Numbered from the stretch's first letter, positions 8,321-17,549 are shown. The stretch is 64,000 nucleotides of DNA from Modestobacter marinus (GCF_019799945.1 NZ_JABGCH010000011.1:1-64000); one strand, 5' to 3'. A program made the numbers and translations. Notes: generated from the sequence alone by a model not told the origin.

Positions 8321-10650
8321 TGCGGCAGGATCTCGGGACCTCGGCGGCCTCCGGCACCACCACGGTGCCACTGGGGGCCGCCGCGATGGTGGCCGCGGTC
8401 GGCGCACCCGTGACCGCGGAGGACAGCGACCAGCAGGCGTCGATCGTCGGGGCGGCCGAGGCGGCCGTCTCGGCGACCAGCACGCAGCGCGCAGCGCAGG
8501 CCGCGCTGCCCGCGGTGCTCGCCGACGTGCCGGTCGCCGTCCTGGTCATCGACTGGTCCTCGGGCACCGTCACCTACGCCAACACGGCGGCGATCGAGCT
8601 GGCGGGCAACGTCGGGCTGCCCGTGCCGGTCGACACCTGGGGAGCGGCGGCCGGGCTCACCGACCTGACCGGCGCCCCGCTCGCCAGCACCGGCAACCCG
8701 CTGTCCCACCTGGGCCAGGGGCGCCCGGTGACGGGCGAGGTCGTGCGCCTGTCCGCCCGGCGCAGCTCCGACGGCGCCCGCGCGACGGCGGCGGCGGACG
8801 ACGCCGACCGGCTGTTGTGGGTCACCGGCTTCCCGCTGTCCGACACCACCAGCGAGCAGCAGCTGGCGCTGGTGGTCTTCCTCCAGCTGGAGGAGGGCGA
8901 CGCGCTCGCCGACCCCGAGGCGCAGCTCCAGGCGCTGCGCGAGCGCGCGGTCGTGGCCACCGACATCGCCTTCACGATCACCGACCCCCGGCAGCCCGAC
9001 GACCCGCTGGTCTGGGTCAACCCGTCCTTCAGCCGGATGACCGGCTACTCCTACGAGGAGAGCGTCGGGCGGAACTGCCGCTTCCTGCAGGGGCCGGCGA
9101 CCGTCCAGGAGACCGTGGCGCAGCTGCGCGAGTCGCTGCAGGCCCGGCAGCCGGTCACCACCACGCTGCTCAACTACCGCAAGGACGGCACGGCGTTCTG
9201 GAACCACCTGTCGGTCACGCCGGTGTTCGACGGCGCGGGGGAGCTGGTCGGTTTCGTCGGCGTGCAGACCGACGTCACCGAGCGGGTGCGCGTCGAGGAC
9301 GACCGGGCGACGGCGTTCGCCGCGGAGCGGGCGGCCCGCCGGGAGGCCGAGGCCGCGCACGCCGCCGCTGACCGGGCCCGGGTGGCCGCCGAGCGGGCGC
9401 AGAGCCGGCTCGCGCTGATGGCGGAGGCGACCGGCACCCTCATCGCCACCCTGGACCCCGACGACCTCATCCACCGGCTGGCGTCGCTGTGCGTGCCCCT
9501 GCTCGCCGACTGGGTGTTCCTGCTCCTCGTGGACGACCACGGCGGCGTCCTGCACACCGCCGCCCGCCACCGGGACGGGTTCGAGGTCGAGCTGACCGAG
9601 CTGGCCGCGCTGCACGCGACCAACCTGCCGCCGGAGTCACCGAGCCGGCGCACCCTGGCCACCGGCGAGCCGGTGCTGGTCGAGGAGATCACACCCGAGT
9701 GGGTGGACCGGGTGCTCGTGACACCCGAGACCCGCCGCCTCTTCCACCGGCTCGGCGGGACGTCGGCGATCGTCGTGCCGCTGGTCGCGCGGCGGCGGAC
9801 GCTCGGGGTGATGTCGCTGATCGCCAGCAGCGCGGACCGGCGGTTCGGGCCCGAGGACGTCGACCTGGCCCGCGACCTCTCCCGGCGGGCGGCCCTGGCG
9901 ATGGACAACGTGCGGCTGTACCAGCAGGAGCACTCCGTCGCCGAGACGCTGCAGCGGTCGCTGCTGCCGGTGCTGCCGGAGATCCCCGGTCTCAGCGTCG
10001 CCGGGCACTACGTCAGCGCGTCCAGCGCCGCGGACGTCGGGGGCGACTTCTACGACCTGCTGCAGCTGCCCGACGGGTCGGTGGGCATCGCGATCGGCGA
10101 CGTCGTCGGCCACGACGTGGCCGCGGCCGCCGCCATGGGTCACCTGCGCGGCCTGCTGCGCGCCGTGGTCTGGGACGCCGGGGACGCCGACCCCGGCGAG
10201 CTGCTCGGCCGGGTGGACCGGCTGGTGCAGGGCCTCCACGTGGCCCCGCTGGCGACGATGGCCTACGCGCGGGCCGTCCGACCGGTGGCCGAAGGCGACC
10301 CGTGGCGGCTGACCCTGGCCAACGCCGGCCACCCGCCGCTGGCCCTGCGCTCACCGGACGGAACGGTCCGGCTGCTCGACGGGATCACCGGGATGTTGCT
10401 GGGCGTCGACGAGACCGCGCACCGGGCCTCGACGACGGTGGACGTCGTCCCCGGGTCGACGCTCGTGGCCTTCACCGACGGGCTGATCGAGCGGCCCGGC
10501 CTGGACCTCGACGCCGGGATCGCCGAGCTCGTCGACCGGCTGGCCGCGGCGCCGGCCGACGCGTCCCCGGCCGAGCTGTGCCTGTACGCCGTCGGCCCGG
10601 CCCCGGACCGCCGGGACGACGTCGCCGTGCTCGCCGTACGGTTCTGCTAG
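8320..10650 (+). CDS. Blue-light LOV-GAF-SpoIIE (PP2C) phosphatase
   Basis: A 776-residue signalling protein. A degenerate PAS-like region lies at about 60-150. A complete LOV domain at about 200-322 has the photoactive cysteine motif GRNCRFLQG (Cys253) and the FMN contacts LNYRKDG, FWNHL and VQTDVTE. A short Ala/Arg/Glu-rich coiled linker follows, then a GAF domain (about 367-530) and a SpoIIE/PP2C phosphatase (about 545-776). The phosphatase has metal-binding motifs ADVGGDFYD and GDVVGHDVAAAAAMG and a C-terminal DDVAVLAVR. Such enzymes dephosphorylate anti-sigma factor antagonists, so blue light probably feeds a general stress sigma pathway. No anti-sigma or antagonist gene is adjacent. The start is GTG at 8320 with a leaderless-type promoter; a start at the ATG at 8386 is also possible. 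Confidence 0.93.
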   Translation: MRQDLGTSAASGTTTVPLGAAAMVAAVGAPVTAEDSDQQASIVGAAEAAVSATSTQRAAQAALPAVLADVPVAVLVIDWSSGTVTYANTAAIELAGNVGLPVPVDTWGAAAGLTDLTGAPLASTGNPLSHLGQGRPVTGEVVRLSARRSSDGARATAAADDADRLLWVTGFPLSDTTSEQQLALVVFLQLEEGDALADPEAQLQALRERAVVATDIAFTITDPRQPDDPLVWVNPSFSRMTGYSYEESVGRNCRFLQGPATVQETVAQLRESLQARQPVTTTLLNYRKDGTAFWNHLSVTPVFDGAGELVGFVGVQTDVTERVRVEDDRATAFAAERAARREAEAAHAAADRARVAAERAQSRLALMAEATGTLIATLDPDDLIHRLASLCVPLLADWVFLLLVDDHGGVLHTAARHRDGFEVELTELAALHATNLPPESPSRRTLATGEPVLVEEITPEWVDRVLVTPETRRLFHRLGGTSAIVVPLVARRRTLGVMSLIASSADRRFGPEDVDLARDLSRRAALAMDNVRLYQQEHSVAETLQRSLLPVLPEIPGLSVAGHYVSASSAADVGGDFYDLLQLPDGSVGIAIGDVVGHDVAAAAAMGHLRGLLRAVVWDAGDADPGELLGRVDRLVQGLHVAPLATMAYARAVRPVAEGDPWRLTLANAGHPPLALRSPDGTVRLLDGITGMLLGVDETAHRASTTVDVVPGSTLVAFTDGLIERPGLDLDAGIAELVDRLAAAPADASPAELCLYAVGPAPDRRDDVAVLAVRFC

Positions 10651-10661
10651 ACACCCGCCGT

Positions 10662-11192
10662 TCAGGCCAGGGGGTCGCCCTCCAGCAGGGCCGACTGCAG
10701 GCCGTAGTTGCCGCGGTGGAACAGCAGCGGGGTGCGCCGGGCGTCCGCGCCGAGGTCCAGCACCCGGGCCACCACGATGGTGTGGTCACCCCCGTCGTAC
10801 TCGGCCCACAGCTCGCTGTCGATCCAGGCGACCACCCCGTCGAGCATGGGGGAGCCGTGCGGGCTCGGCGCCCACGCGACGCCGGCGAACTTGTCGGTGC
10901 CGGAGCGGGCGAACTGCGCGGAGAGGTCGCTCTGCTCCTCGGCCAGGACGTTGACGCAGAAGCGCCCGGCGTCCCGCAGCTGCGGCCAGGTCCGGGAGCT
11001 GCGCGCCGGAGCGAACGCGACCAGGGGAGGGTCCAGGGACAGCGAGCTGAACGACTGGCAGGTGAAGCCGATCGGCCCGGCCGGCCCCGTCGCGGTCACC
11101 ACGGTCACCCCGGAGACGAAGTTGCCCAGCACGCTGCGCATGACCTCCGGGTCCACCACGGGAGGGGGGACGTGCGCCTCGTCTGCCGTCAC
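10662..11192 (-). CDS. Flavin reductase-like FMN-binding protein
   Basis: A 176-residue protein of the flavin reductase domain family (HpaC-like split-barrel). These proteins supply reduced flavin to two-component monooxygenases or act as NAD(P)H:flavin oxidoreductases. Characteristic stretches are the N-terminal NFVSGVTVVTA, GFTCQSFSSLSLDPPLVAF in the FMN-binding part and RFCVNVLAEEQ, with an HGSPML-type segment later. The start is a GTG. No monooxygenase partner is nearby. It follows the LOV phosphatase convergently by about ten bases. Confidence 0.85.
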   Translation of the reverse strand: MTADEAHVPPPVVDPEVMRSVLGNFVSGVTVVTATGPAGPIGFTCQSFSSLSLDPPLVAFAPARSSRTWPQLRDAGRFCVNVLAEEQSDLSAQFARSGTDKFAGVAWAPSPHGSPMLDGVVAWIDSELWAEYDGGDHTIVVARVLDLGADARRTPLLFHRGNYGLQSALLEGDPLA

Positions 11193-11237
11193 GACCCCGA
11201 TCCCATCACGGACCGGCCGGACCGGCCGCGGCCGCCC

Positions 11238-12176
11238 TCAGGCCGGGACGACGGCACCGCGGGGCACGTTAGGCCCCCCGGCCCGGTACAGCGAGCTGGG
11301 CAGCGGGTGGCCGACGGCCCGCTCGGTGACCGCCGCCGCGCCCAGCAGCGCATCCAGGTCGATGCCGGTCGCGACCTCCGCGTCGGCCAGCCAGTAGACG
11401 AGCTCCTCGGTGGCGATGTTGCCGCTGGCGCCGGGGGCGAACGGGCAGCCGCCGAGACCGCCGACCGAGGCGTCCAGCTCGGTCACCCCGGCCTGCACGG
11501 CGGCCAGCGCGTTGGCCTGCCCGGTGCCGCGGGTGTCGTGGAAGTGGGCGCCCAGGGGCGTGCCGGGGCAGGCGCGGCGGACCGCGTCGAACAGCCGGAG
11601 CACGCGCACCGGCGTCGTCGTCCCGATCGTGTCGCCGAGGCACAGCGCGTCGGCGCCGGCGGTCACCGCGGCCCGGGTGACGTCCACGGTGCGGACGACG
11701 GGGGTGCGGCCCTCGAACGGGCAGTCCCAGGCGGTCGCGACGATGACCTCCAGCGAGCCGCCCGCGCCGTGTGCCAGCTCCGCGATCTCGCCGACCGCGG
11801 CGACCGCGGCCGCGGTGGGACGCCCGGCGTTGGCCCGGCTGTGCGAGTCGGAGGCGGAGACCACGTACTCCAGGTGCGCGATGCCGGCGTCGATGGCCCG
11901 CACCGCGCCTCGGGTGTTGGCGACCAGGGCGGAGAAGTGCACCCCGCCGAACCGGTGCAGCTCGGCGGCGACCTGGTCGGCGTCGGCGAGCGCCGGCACG
12001 GCCCTCGGCGAGACGAACGAGGTCACCTCGATCCGCCGGACGCCGGTGGCCACCAGTGCCTCGAGCATCGCGAGCTTGCCGGCCAGCGGGACCGGGTCCT
12101 CCAGTTGCAGGCCGTCGCGCATGCCGACCTCCCGCACGTCCACCGCGGTGGGCAGCACCAGGTCGAAGTCGTTCAC
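11238..12176 (-). CDS. mvaB: Hydroxymethylglutaryl-CoA lyase
   Basis: A 312-residue TIM-barrel lyase cleaving HMG-CoA to acetyl-CoA and acetoacetate, used in leucine and ketone-body catabolism. Diagnostic motifs are VREVGMRDGLQ, with the catalytic arginine and metal aspartate, the metal-binding HFHDTRGTG, and GLGGCPFAPGASGN, containing the signature cysteine loop. A GTG at 12176 is chosen because GAGGAGG lies six bases upstream; an ATG eleven codons earlier lacks this. No other leucine-degradation genes are adjacent. Confidence 0.93.
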   Translation of the reverse strand: MNDFDLVLPTAVDVREVGMRDGLQLEDPVPLAGKLAMLEALVATGVRRIEVTSFVSPRAVPALADADQVAAELHRFGGVHFSALVANTRGAVRAIDAGIAHLEYVVSASDSHSRANAGRPTAAAVAAVGEIAELAHGAGGSLEVIVATAWDCPFEGRTPVVRTVDVTRAAVTAGADALCLGDTIGTTTPVRVLRLFDAVRRACPGTPLGAHFHDTRGTGQANALAAVQAGVTELDASVGGLGGCPFAPGASGNIATEELVYWLADAEVATGIDLDALLGAAAVTERAVGHPLPSSLYRAGGPNVPRGAVVPA

Positions 12177-12235
12177 GCAGGCCTCCTCGGACGTCGTCGT
12201 CCCGGTCATTCTGCGCCTGGTCCCGTCCGGCGCCG

Positions 12236-12249
12236 GTTCCACGTGGAAC
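12236..12249. other. parS-like ParB-binding palindrome (perfect)
   Basis: GTTCCACGTGGAAC in the gap between tenA and the HMG-CoA lyase gene. The palindrome extends by one base pair on each side (12235-12250), giving 16 bases. Confidence 0.75.
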
Positions 12250-12296
12250 CACCCGGGCGGTCATGGTGGCCGACATGGCCCCCGGGGGAGGGCGGG

Positions 12297-12926
12297 TCAG
12301 GCGTGGACGGCGTCGTGGAAGGCGATCTCGGCCTCCAGCACAGCGCTGAACCAGCGGTCCAGCGCCTCGTCGGGCACCGCGACCGGGTCGAGCGCGTCGA
12401 CGTCCGCCCGCAGCGCCGCGACCTGGCCGAGGAACGTCTCCTCGGCGTGCAGGTCGATCCAGGCCTGCAGGTCCGGGTGCCGCCCGGCCGGGACGGCGGC
12501 CGCCGCGGTGCACCAGCGGGCGTACATCGTCTCGGCCGCGAGCATCCCGGTGAGCGCCGCGGGCCGTCCGGCGTCGCCCACCTGGCCCAGCACGACGTCG
12601 GAGAGCACGGCCGCCCGCGCGAGCACCGCCGCCCCGTCCGGCACCGGCCAGCGGTGCCGGAGCCCGGCGAAGTAGTCCCGCTGCTCGGTGACCAGGTTGG
12701 TCAGCGACCGCGCCGAGGGCAGCAGCTCCGCCCAGGTGGGCGACTCCCAGACCACCCGGCCGAGCACCCGGGAGGCGGTCAGCACGAACGCCTCCTCCAC
12801 CAGCAGGTACCGGGCGAAGTCGGCGTCGCTCAGGCTGCCGTCGGTGGCCTCGCAGACGAACCGGATGCCGCACGCCCGGTCGAGCAGCGCGGCGTGCCGC
12901 TCGAGCAGGGCGGCGGACCGGCTCAC
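12297..12926 (-). CDS. TenA/thiaminase II-like protein
   Basis: A 209-residue all-helical protein of the TenA family. Members hydrolyse aminopyrimidines in thiamine salvage or act on related substrates. Typical features are DADFARYLLVEEAFV, ETMYARWC, HAEETFLGQV and the C-terminal WFSAVLEAEIAFHDAV with the paired acidic residues. Its GTG overlaps the stop of the upstream GATase-like gene (GTGA), making it the last gene of the LacI-controlled sugar-type operon. That location is odd for a thiamine gene. The cysteine of the C-type active site is not obvious in the expected place, so the activity could differ from classical thiaminase. Confidence 0.8.
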   Translation of the reverse strand: MSRSAALLERHAALLDRACGIRFVCEATDGSLSDADFARYLLVEEAFVLTASRVLGRVVWESPTWAELLPSARSLTNLVTEQRDYFAGLRHRWPVPDGAAVLARAAVLSDVVLGQVGDAGRPAALTGMLAAETMYARWCTAAAAVPAGRHPDLQAWIDLHAEETFLGQVAALRADVDALDPVAVPDEALDRWFSAVLEAEIAFHDAVHA

Positions 12927-13672
12927 CCGCGGACCAGCCAGCGGACCAGCCCGTCGAACAGGTCGGTGTAGCCCTTCCACTCCTCGCAGAAAGCCGGCGG
13001 CGCCCAGTGCGGCGAGCAGTCGGAGGTGAACACCCCGGCCCGGCCGCTGCCGAACGGCGCCACCGCGACCAGCGGGTCGTCGCCGACCCGGGCCGGCACC
13101 TCGGCGCCGTCCTTGGCCACGACCCGGTTGTAGCCCAGCAGCAGCGGCCAGTCCGCGCCGGCGCCGCCGAGCGCCGGGTGCTCCGGGTCGTCGACGGTGG
13201 GGACGATGCCGGCCGGCTGCTCGACCCGGTCGTCCTCGGCGAGCATGGTGACCGGCAGGACCTCGGCCAGCACCGTCTGCCGGAACGCCGCCCGCGCCTG
13301 GAACCCGCTGAAGGACAGGTACCCGCCGATCATCAGCAGCGCGCCTCCGTCGGCCACCCAGTGACGCAGGGCGGCGAGCCGGTCCTGCCCGGGCACCGAG
13401 CCCTCGAAGACGCCGGGGGCCAGCTGGATGGAGTTGGCACCGATGTCGGAGAGGACCACCAGGTCGTACCGGCCCAGGGCGGCGGCGTCCCCCGGGAAGT
13501 CGGTCGGCACCCGGTGCGCGGGGAGGTGCACCACCTCGTGTCCGCGGGAGGTCAGGGCGTCGCGCAGCGGGCCGACGCCCTCCACGTAGGAGTGCACGGA
13601 GAACTCGTCGACGCCCTTCACGTGCGTCGAGGTGGTCATCCAGCTCTCACCGGCGATCAGGATCCGGGCCAT
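12923..13672 (-). CDS. Class I glutamine amidotransferase-like protein
   Basis: A 249-residue protein of the GATase1-like group (DUF1355-type) found beside carbohydrate transport genes. The N-terminus MARILIAGESWMTTSTHVKG is followed by a Rossmann-like domain with YDLVVLSDIGANS and GGALLMIGGYLSFSGF. The C-terminal GVFTSDCSPHWAPPAFCEEW is typical of the family. No clear Cys-His-Glu glutaminase triad is visible, so amidotransferase activity is unlikely; the role is unknown. The ATG at 13672 has GGAAGGA upstream. It overlaps tenA by four bases and follows the permease gene by 65 bases. Confidence 0.8.
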   Translation of the reverse strand: MARILIAGESWMTTSTHVKGVDEFSVHSYVEGVGPLRDALTSRGHEVVHLPAHRVPTDFPGDAAALGRYDLVVLSDIGANSIQLAPGVFEGSVPGQDRLAALRHWVADGGALLMIGGYLSFSGFQARAAFRQTVLAEVLPVTMLAEDDRVEQPAGIVPTVDDPEHPALGGAGADWPLLLGYNRVVAKDGAEVPARVGDDPLVAVAPFGSGRAGVFTSDCSPHWAPPAFCEEWKGYTDLFDGLVRWLVRG

Positions 13673-13737
13673 GGTCAGGTGTCCTTCCATAGGGGGGCGC
13701 GCGGCGAGCGCACGGGGGTGGTCGGTCGGGGGAGCGG

Positions 13738-14775
13738 TCACCGGGCGCCCGTCAGCTTCCGCAGCACGGAGCCGAGGTCCGCGCCGCGCAGGTTCACCCA
13801 GATGACGACCACGAGCACGGTGCCGGTGATGATCGGCGTCAGGTACGGGCTGACGCTCATCAGGGTCAGCCCGTTGGCGATGACCCCGGTCAGGACGGCA
13901 CCGATGAGCGTGCCGACGATCGTGCCGCGGCCGCCGAGCAGGCTGGTGCCGCCCAGGACGACGGCGGCGATCACGGTGAGCTCGAAGCCCTGCGCGGAGT
14001 TCGCCGACCCCGAGCCGAGCCGGGCGGCGATGAGGATGCCGGCCACGCCCGCCGCGAGGCCGGAGAAGCCGAGGGCGGCCATCTTCACCAGCCGCACGTT
14101 GACCCCGGCCCGGCGCACCGACTCCTCCGCCGAGCCGATGCCGATGACGTACTGGCCGAAGCGGGTGTGGTGCAGCAGCACCACACCGAGGACGGCGAAG
14201 GCCAGCGCGATCCAGGCGCTGCTGGACAGCCCCAGCCACCGGGCCGTGCCGAGCCGGGCGAACGCCGTCCACGACTCGATCGGCACCGAGAACCCCTCGG
14301 TGGTGAACAGGGCGAGCCCGCGCACCACCGAGAGCGTGGCCAGCGTGACGATGAAGGCCGGGATGCGCTGGTAGGCGGTGAACCAGCCGTTGACCAGCCC
14401 CCAGCCCAGGCCCATGGCCAGCCCGGCGAGGAACACCAGCGAGGAGTCCCAGCCGGCGACCAGCAGCTGCGCGCAGGTCGCCGAGACGAACGCGACGATC
14501 GACCCCACCGACAGGTCGATCTGCCCGGCGGTGATCACGAACGTCATCGCGACGCCGACGATGAGCGCCGGCGCGACCTGGGTCGCCAGGTTGGACACGT
14601 TGCCCAAGGTCAGGAAGTTGTCGGTGGCCAGCGCGAAGAAGACGAACACGAGCAGGGTCACCGCGGCCATGACCAGCGTGGCCTTGTTGGTGCGCTCCCA
14701 CCAGGTGCGCTGCTGGGCGAGCCGGGCCACGGCCGGGGCCGGGCTGCCGGTGGCGCGTGCGGTGGTCGCGGTCAC
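13738..14775 (-). CDS. Ribose/xylose-type sugar ABC transporter permease
   Basis: A 345-residue inner-membrane permease of the RbsC/XylH family with about ten hydrophobic segments. Family motifs include TAGQIDLSVGSIVAF near the middle and VLGGTSLLGGRGTIVGTLIGA toward the C-terminus, plus the conserved AAESARRAGV-like loop (here AEESVRRAGVNV). The GTG at 14775 overlaps the stop of the ATPase gene (GTGA). Together with the adjacent ATPase and lipoprotein it forms a complete high-affinity importer; the substrate is not determined. Confidence 0.92.
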   Translation of the reverse strand: MTATTARATGSPAPAVARLAQQRTWWERTNKATLVMAAVTLLVFVFFALATDNFLTLGNVSNLATQVAPALIVGVAMTFVITAGQIDLSVGSIVAFVSATCAQLLVAGWDSSLVFLAGLAMGLGWGLVNGWFTAYQRIPAFIVTLATLSVVRGLALFTTEGFSVPIESWTAFARLGTARWLGLSSSAWIALAFAVLGVVLLHHTRFGQYVIGIGSAEESVRRAGVNVRLVKMAALGFSGLAAGVAGILIAARLGSGSANSAQGFELTVIAAVVLGGTSLLGGRGTIVGTLIGAVLTGVIANGLTLMSVSPYLTPIITGTVLVVVIWVNLRGADLGSVLRKLTGAR

Positions 14776-15554
14776 GCCGTCGCCTCCTGCTCGGTCTGCG
14801 GGGTGTCGGCCGGGTCGGCGGCCACGCCGGTGCGGGTGATCAGGCCGACGAGCGACTCGATGTCGAGCTCGCCGATCGGCACGTCGTCCACGCTCTGCCC
14901 CTCGTACATGACGGTGATCCGCTCGCAGACCCGGAACAGGTCCTGCAGCCGGTGGGTGATGAGGACGACGCCCACCCCCTGGGCCGCCACCGCGGTGATC
15001 AGCCGCAGCACCGACTCGACCTCGGCGACGGCCAGCGCCGCCGTCGGCTCGTCGAGGATGAGCACGTCGGGGGCGAAGGAGACCGCCCGGGCGATCGCCA
15101 CCGTCTGCCGCTGACCACCGGAGAGCGTGCCGATCTCCTGGTGCGTGCTGGAGACCTTGACGTGCAGGTCGGCGAGGATCTGCGCCGCCTGCTCGTGCAT
15201 CCGGCGGCGGTCGATGAACGGGCCGCGCCGGGGCTCGCGGCCCAGGAACAGGTTGCTCGCGACGTCGAGCGTGTCGCACAGCGCCAGGTCCTGGTAGACG
15301 ATGCCGATCTTCTCCGCCTGGGCCTCGGCAGGGTTGCTGAACCGGATCGGGCGGCCCTTGACCCGGATCTCGCCGTCGTCGTGCTGGACCGCGCCGGCCA
15401 GCACCTTCATCAGCGTGGACTTGCCGGCGCCGTTGTCACCGACGAGGCCGAGGACCTCCCCGCGTCGCAGGGTGAGGTCGACGCCCCGCAGCGACCGCAC
15501 CGGCCCGTAGGACTTGGTGATGCCGGTCAGCTCGACGAGGAGGTCCTCGGACAT
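14772..15554 (-). CDS. Sugar ABC transporter ATP-binding protein (single ATPase domain)
   Basis: A 260-residue ATPase of the CUT2 sugar import class. It has one ABC domain instead of the usual RbsA tandem, like FrcA. Walker A is GDNGAGKST, the signature is LSGGQRQTVAIARAV, Walker B is VLILDEPTAAL, and the H-loop is ITHR. Two copies would form a homodimer with the permease. Four bases separate it from the binding-protein gene upstream, and its stop overlaps the permease start. Confidence 0.93.
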   Translation of the reverse strand: MSEDLLVELTGITKSYGPVRSLRGVDLTLRRGEVLGLVGDNGAGKSTLMKVLAGAVQHDDGEIRVKGRPIRFSNPAEAQAEKIGIVYQDLALCDTLDVASNLFLGREPRRGPFIDRRRMHEQAAQILADLHVKVSSTHQEIGTLSGGQRQTVAIARAVSFAPDVLILDEPTAALAVAEVESVLRLITAVAAQGVGVVLITHRLQDLFRVCERITVMYEGQSVDDVPIGELDIESLVGLITRTGVAADPADTPQTEQEATA

Positions 15555-15558
15555 CGCC

Positions 15559-16584
15559 TCAGCCCTCCAGGTAGAAGGTGTAGTCGTCGACGTTGTCCGG
15601 GGTCACGATCTCCGTGGGCACCGGCTGGTCCTTCTCGACCGGGTTGCCGCAGGCCAGGTCGATCGCCGAGGCCATCGCGTGGTAGCCGAACTCGAAGGTC
15701 TGCTGCTGCACCACTCCGGTGATCCAGCCGTCCCGCAGGCCCTCGACGGCCGGCTCGGACAGGTCCCAGCCGACGACCTTGATCCGGTCCTGGGCGCCCT
15801 GGCTGCGCACGGCGGCGGCCACGCCGATCAGCGCCGGCTCCCCGGTCGCGTAGACGTACGGGAGGTCGGGGTTGCCGGTGAGCAGGTTCTCGGCCGCGGA
15901 CTGGGCGGTCTCCTGGACGTTCTTGCCGTCGACGATGGTCCCCACGGTCATCCCGCCGGCGGTGACGGCGTACTGGAAGCCCTGCTGGCGCTCGAGCTGG
16001 ATGGTGGAGTTGAGCGCGCCGACGATGCCGACCTCGCCCTCGCCGCCGGACTGCTCCAGCAGCGCCTCGCCGAGCTGCGCGCCACCCTCGGCGTTCGCCG
16101 TGCCGACCTGGGCGTCGATCGTCGGCTCGTCGACGATCGCGTCGACGGCGACCACCGGGATGCCGGCCGCGTCGGCGGCCTGCACCGAGGGCTTGATGCC
16201 CTCGGTGTCGATGGCGTCGACGATGACCGCGTCCACCCCGTTGGCGACGAGGGTGTCGATGGCGTTGGCCTGGGTCACCGAGTCGTCGTTGCCGCTGATG
16301 ATCTGCAGTTCGACGCCCTGCTCGTCGGCCATCGCCTGGGCGGCCTGGTTGATCTGGTTGAAGAACAGCGCCTGCAGGTTGATCGTGACCAGGCCGATCT
16401 GCAGCGGGCCGTCGGTGGGCTCGCAGCCGGCCGGCTGCACCGAGGACTCGGGCAGCGAGCCGCCGGCCGCGGGGCTGCTCGCGGCGGCTGAGCCACCGGA
16501 GGACGACGACTCGGGCGGGGCGCTGTCGCAGGCGGCGAGGGCCAGCAGGCTCATGCCTGCCACGAGGGCGAGGGGACGCTTCAC
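15559..16584 (-). CDS. Sugar ABC transporter substrate-binding lipoprotein
   Basis: A 341-residue periplasmic-binding-protein-like lipoprotein (type I, RbsB/XylF family). The signal peptide ends in a lipobox (LLALAAC), followed by a Ser/Ala/Gly-rich tether to about residue 50. The family core includes IGLVTINLQALFFNQI, GVDAVIVDAIDTEGI and KVVGWDLSEPAVEGL. GTG at 16584 is supported by TAGGAG five bases upstream. It heads the transport genes, 74 bases after the pfkB stop. The ligand is not identifiable; an Asp/Asn-rich pocket typical for sugars is likely. Confidence 0.92.
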   Translation of the reverse strand: MKRPLALVAGMSLLALAACDSAPPESSSSGGSAAASSPAAGGSLPESSVQPAGCEPTDGPLQIGLVTINLQALFFNQINQAAQAMADEQGVELQIISGNDDSVTQANAIDTLVANGVDAVIVDAIDTEGIKPSVQAADAAGIPVVAVDAIVDEPTIDAQVGTANAEGGAQLGEALLEQSGGEGEVGIVGALNSTIQLERQQGFQYAVTAGGMTVGTIVDGKNVQETAQSAAENLLTGNPDLPYVYATGEPALIGVAAAVRSQGAQDRIKVVGWDLSEPAVEGLRDGWITGVVQQQTFEFGYHAMASAIDLACGNPVEKDQPVPTEIVTPDNVDDYTFYLEG

Positions 16585-16658
16585 GGTTACTCCTACAGGA
16601 CCGGGTCGGGACGGGACGGCGGTGCGGTCGTGCGGGTGGTGCGTCGGTGGGCGGGACG

Positions 16659-17549
16659 TCAGGGGGACGGCGTCGCGGCGGGCTGCCCCAGCGCGGCGTC
16701 GACGAGGGCGGGCGAGGGCGCCCCGCGGGCGCCGGGGACGGTGCAGGAGAGGCTGGCGGCCGCGCCGGCCCGGACCGCCGCCCGGGCCGGGGGGAGACCG
16801 GCGTCCAGCCCGGCGAGGTAGGTGCCGGTGAAGCAGTCCCCGGCACCGGTGTCGTCGACGACGTCGACCTCCAGCGCGGGCTCGGTGACGAGCCGGCCGT
16901 CGGCGCCGTGCAGGGTCCAGCCGGCCGGCCCGTCGGTCACCACGAGCGTGGTGCGCCGGCCGGTGGCCAGCTCCTGCCAGCTCGCCGCCGGGACGTCCAG
17001 CAGCTGCGCCAGCCGGGCCCGCCCGACGACGACGTGGTCGGCCCGGCCGATCGCGGTCAGGGCGTCCGCCCGGTCGTCGCAGCCGTCGAGGTCCACCGCG
17101 AGCGTCACCCCGGGGCGGGCCGCGCCGGCGAGCGCCGCGGCCCGGTAGCCGTCGAGGCAGAGGTACCCGCCACCCGCCGCGGCGAGCCGGTCGGCCACGG
17201 CGGTGACGTGGGCGGCGTCCAGGGCGTCGTCCTGGCTGACCACCGACCGCCGTCCCTCGCCGTCGACGAGCACGATCGCGGTGGACAGGAACGCCGTGCG
17301 CGCCGTCCACCCGACGTCCGCGCCGTCGGCGGCGAGCTCGGCGAGGAACCGGTCGGACAGCGGATCGGCACCCACCACCCCGGCGAACGCGACGTCCGCG
17401 CCGGCGCGGGCCGCAGCGGATGCGGCGTTCGCGGCCATGCCGCCGGACAGGTGCTCCACCGCGGTGGCGTGCACCCGCTCGTCCGGGCGGGGGAAGCGGG
17501 GCACGCGCCCGACGACGTCGAGGTTGGCGTACCCGCAGAAGACGATCAC
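16659..17549 (-). CDS. PfkB-family carbohydrate kinase
   Basis: A 296-residue ribokinase-like kinase. The N-terminal GYANLDVVGRVP, the GG-containing substrate loop (HLSGGMAANAASAAARAG) and the C-terminal DDTGAGDCFTGTYLAGL, with its catalytic aspartate and anion hole, are clear. It presumably phosphorylates the compound brought in by the adjacent importer. GTG at 17549 overlaps the stop of the BtpA-family gene (GTGA). Substrate specificity cannot be told: the family includes ribokinase, fructokinase, nucleoside and hydroxymethylpyrimidine kinases. Confidence 0.9.
   Translation of the reverse strand: MIVFCGYANLDVVGRVPRFPRPDERVHATAVEHLSGGMAANAASAAARAGADVAFAGVVGADPLSDRFLAELAADGADVGWTARTAFLSTAIVLVDGEGRRSVVSQDDALDAAHVTAVADRLAAAGGGYLCLDGYRAAALAGAARPGVTLAVDLDGCDDRADALTAIGRADHVVVGRARLAQLLDVPAASWQELATGRRTTLVVTDGPAGWTLHGADGRLVTEPALEVDVVDDTGAGDCFTGTYLAGLDAGLPPARAAVRAGAAASLSCTVPGARGAPSPALVDAALGQPAATPSP

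Noticed and set aside
12297-12926. TenA gene as part of the TPP-riboswitch thiamine regulon
   Set aside because: It has no riboswitch of its own, lies more than 30 kb from thiMED and is embedded in the LacI-controlled operon.
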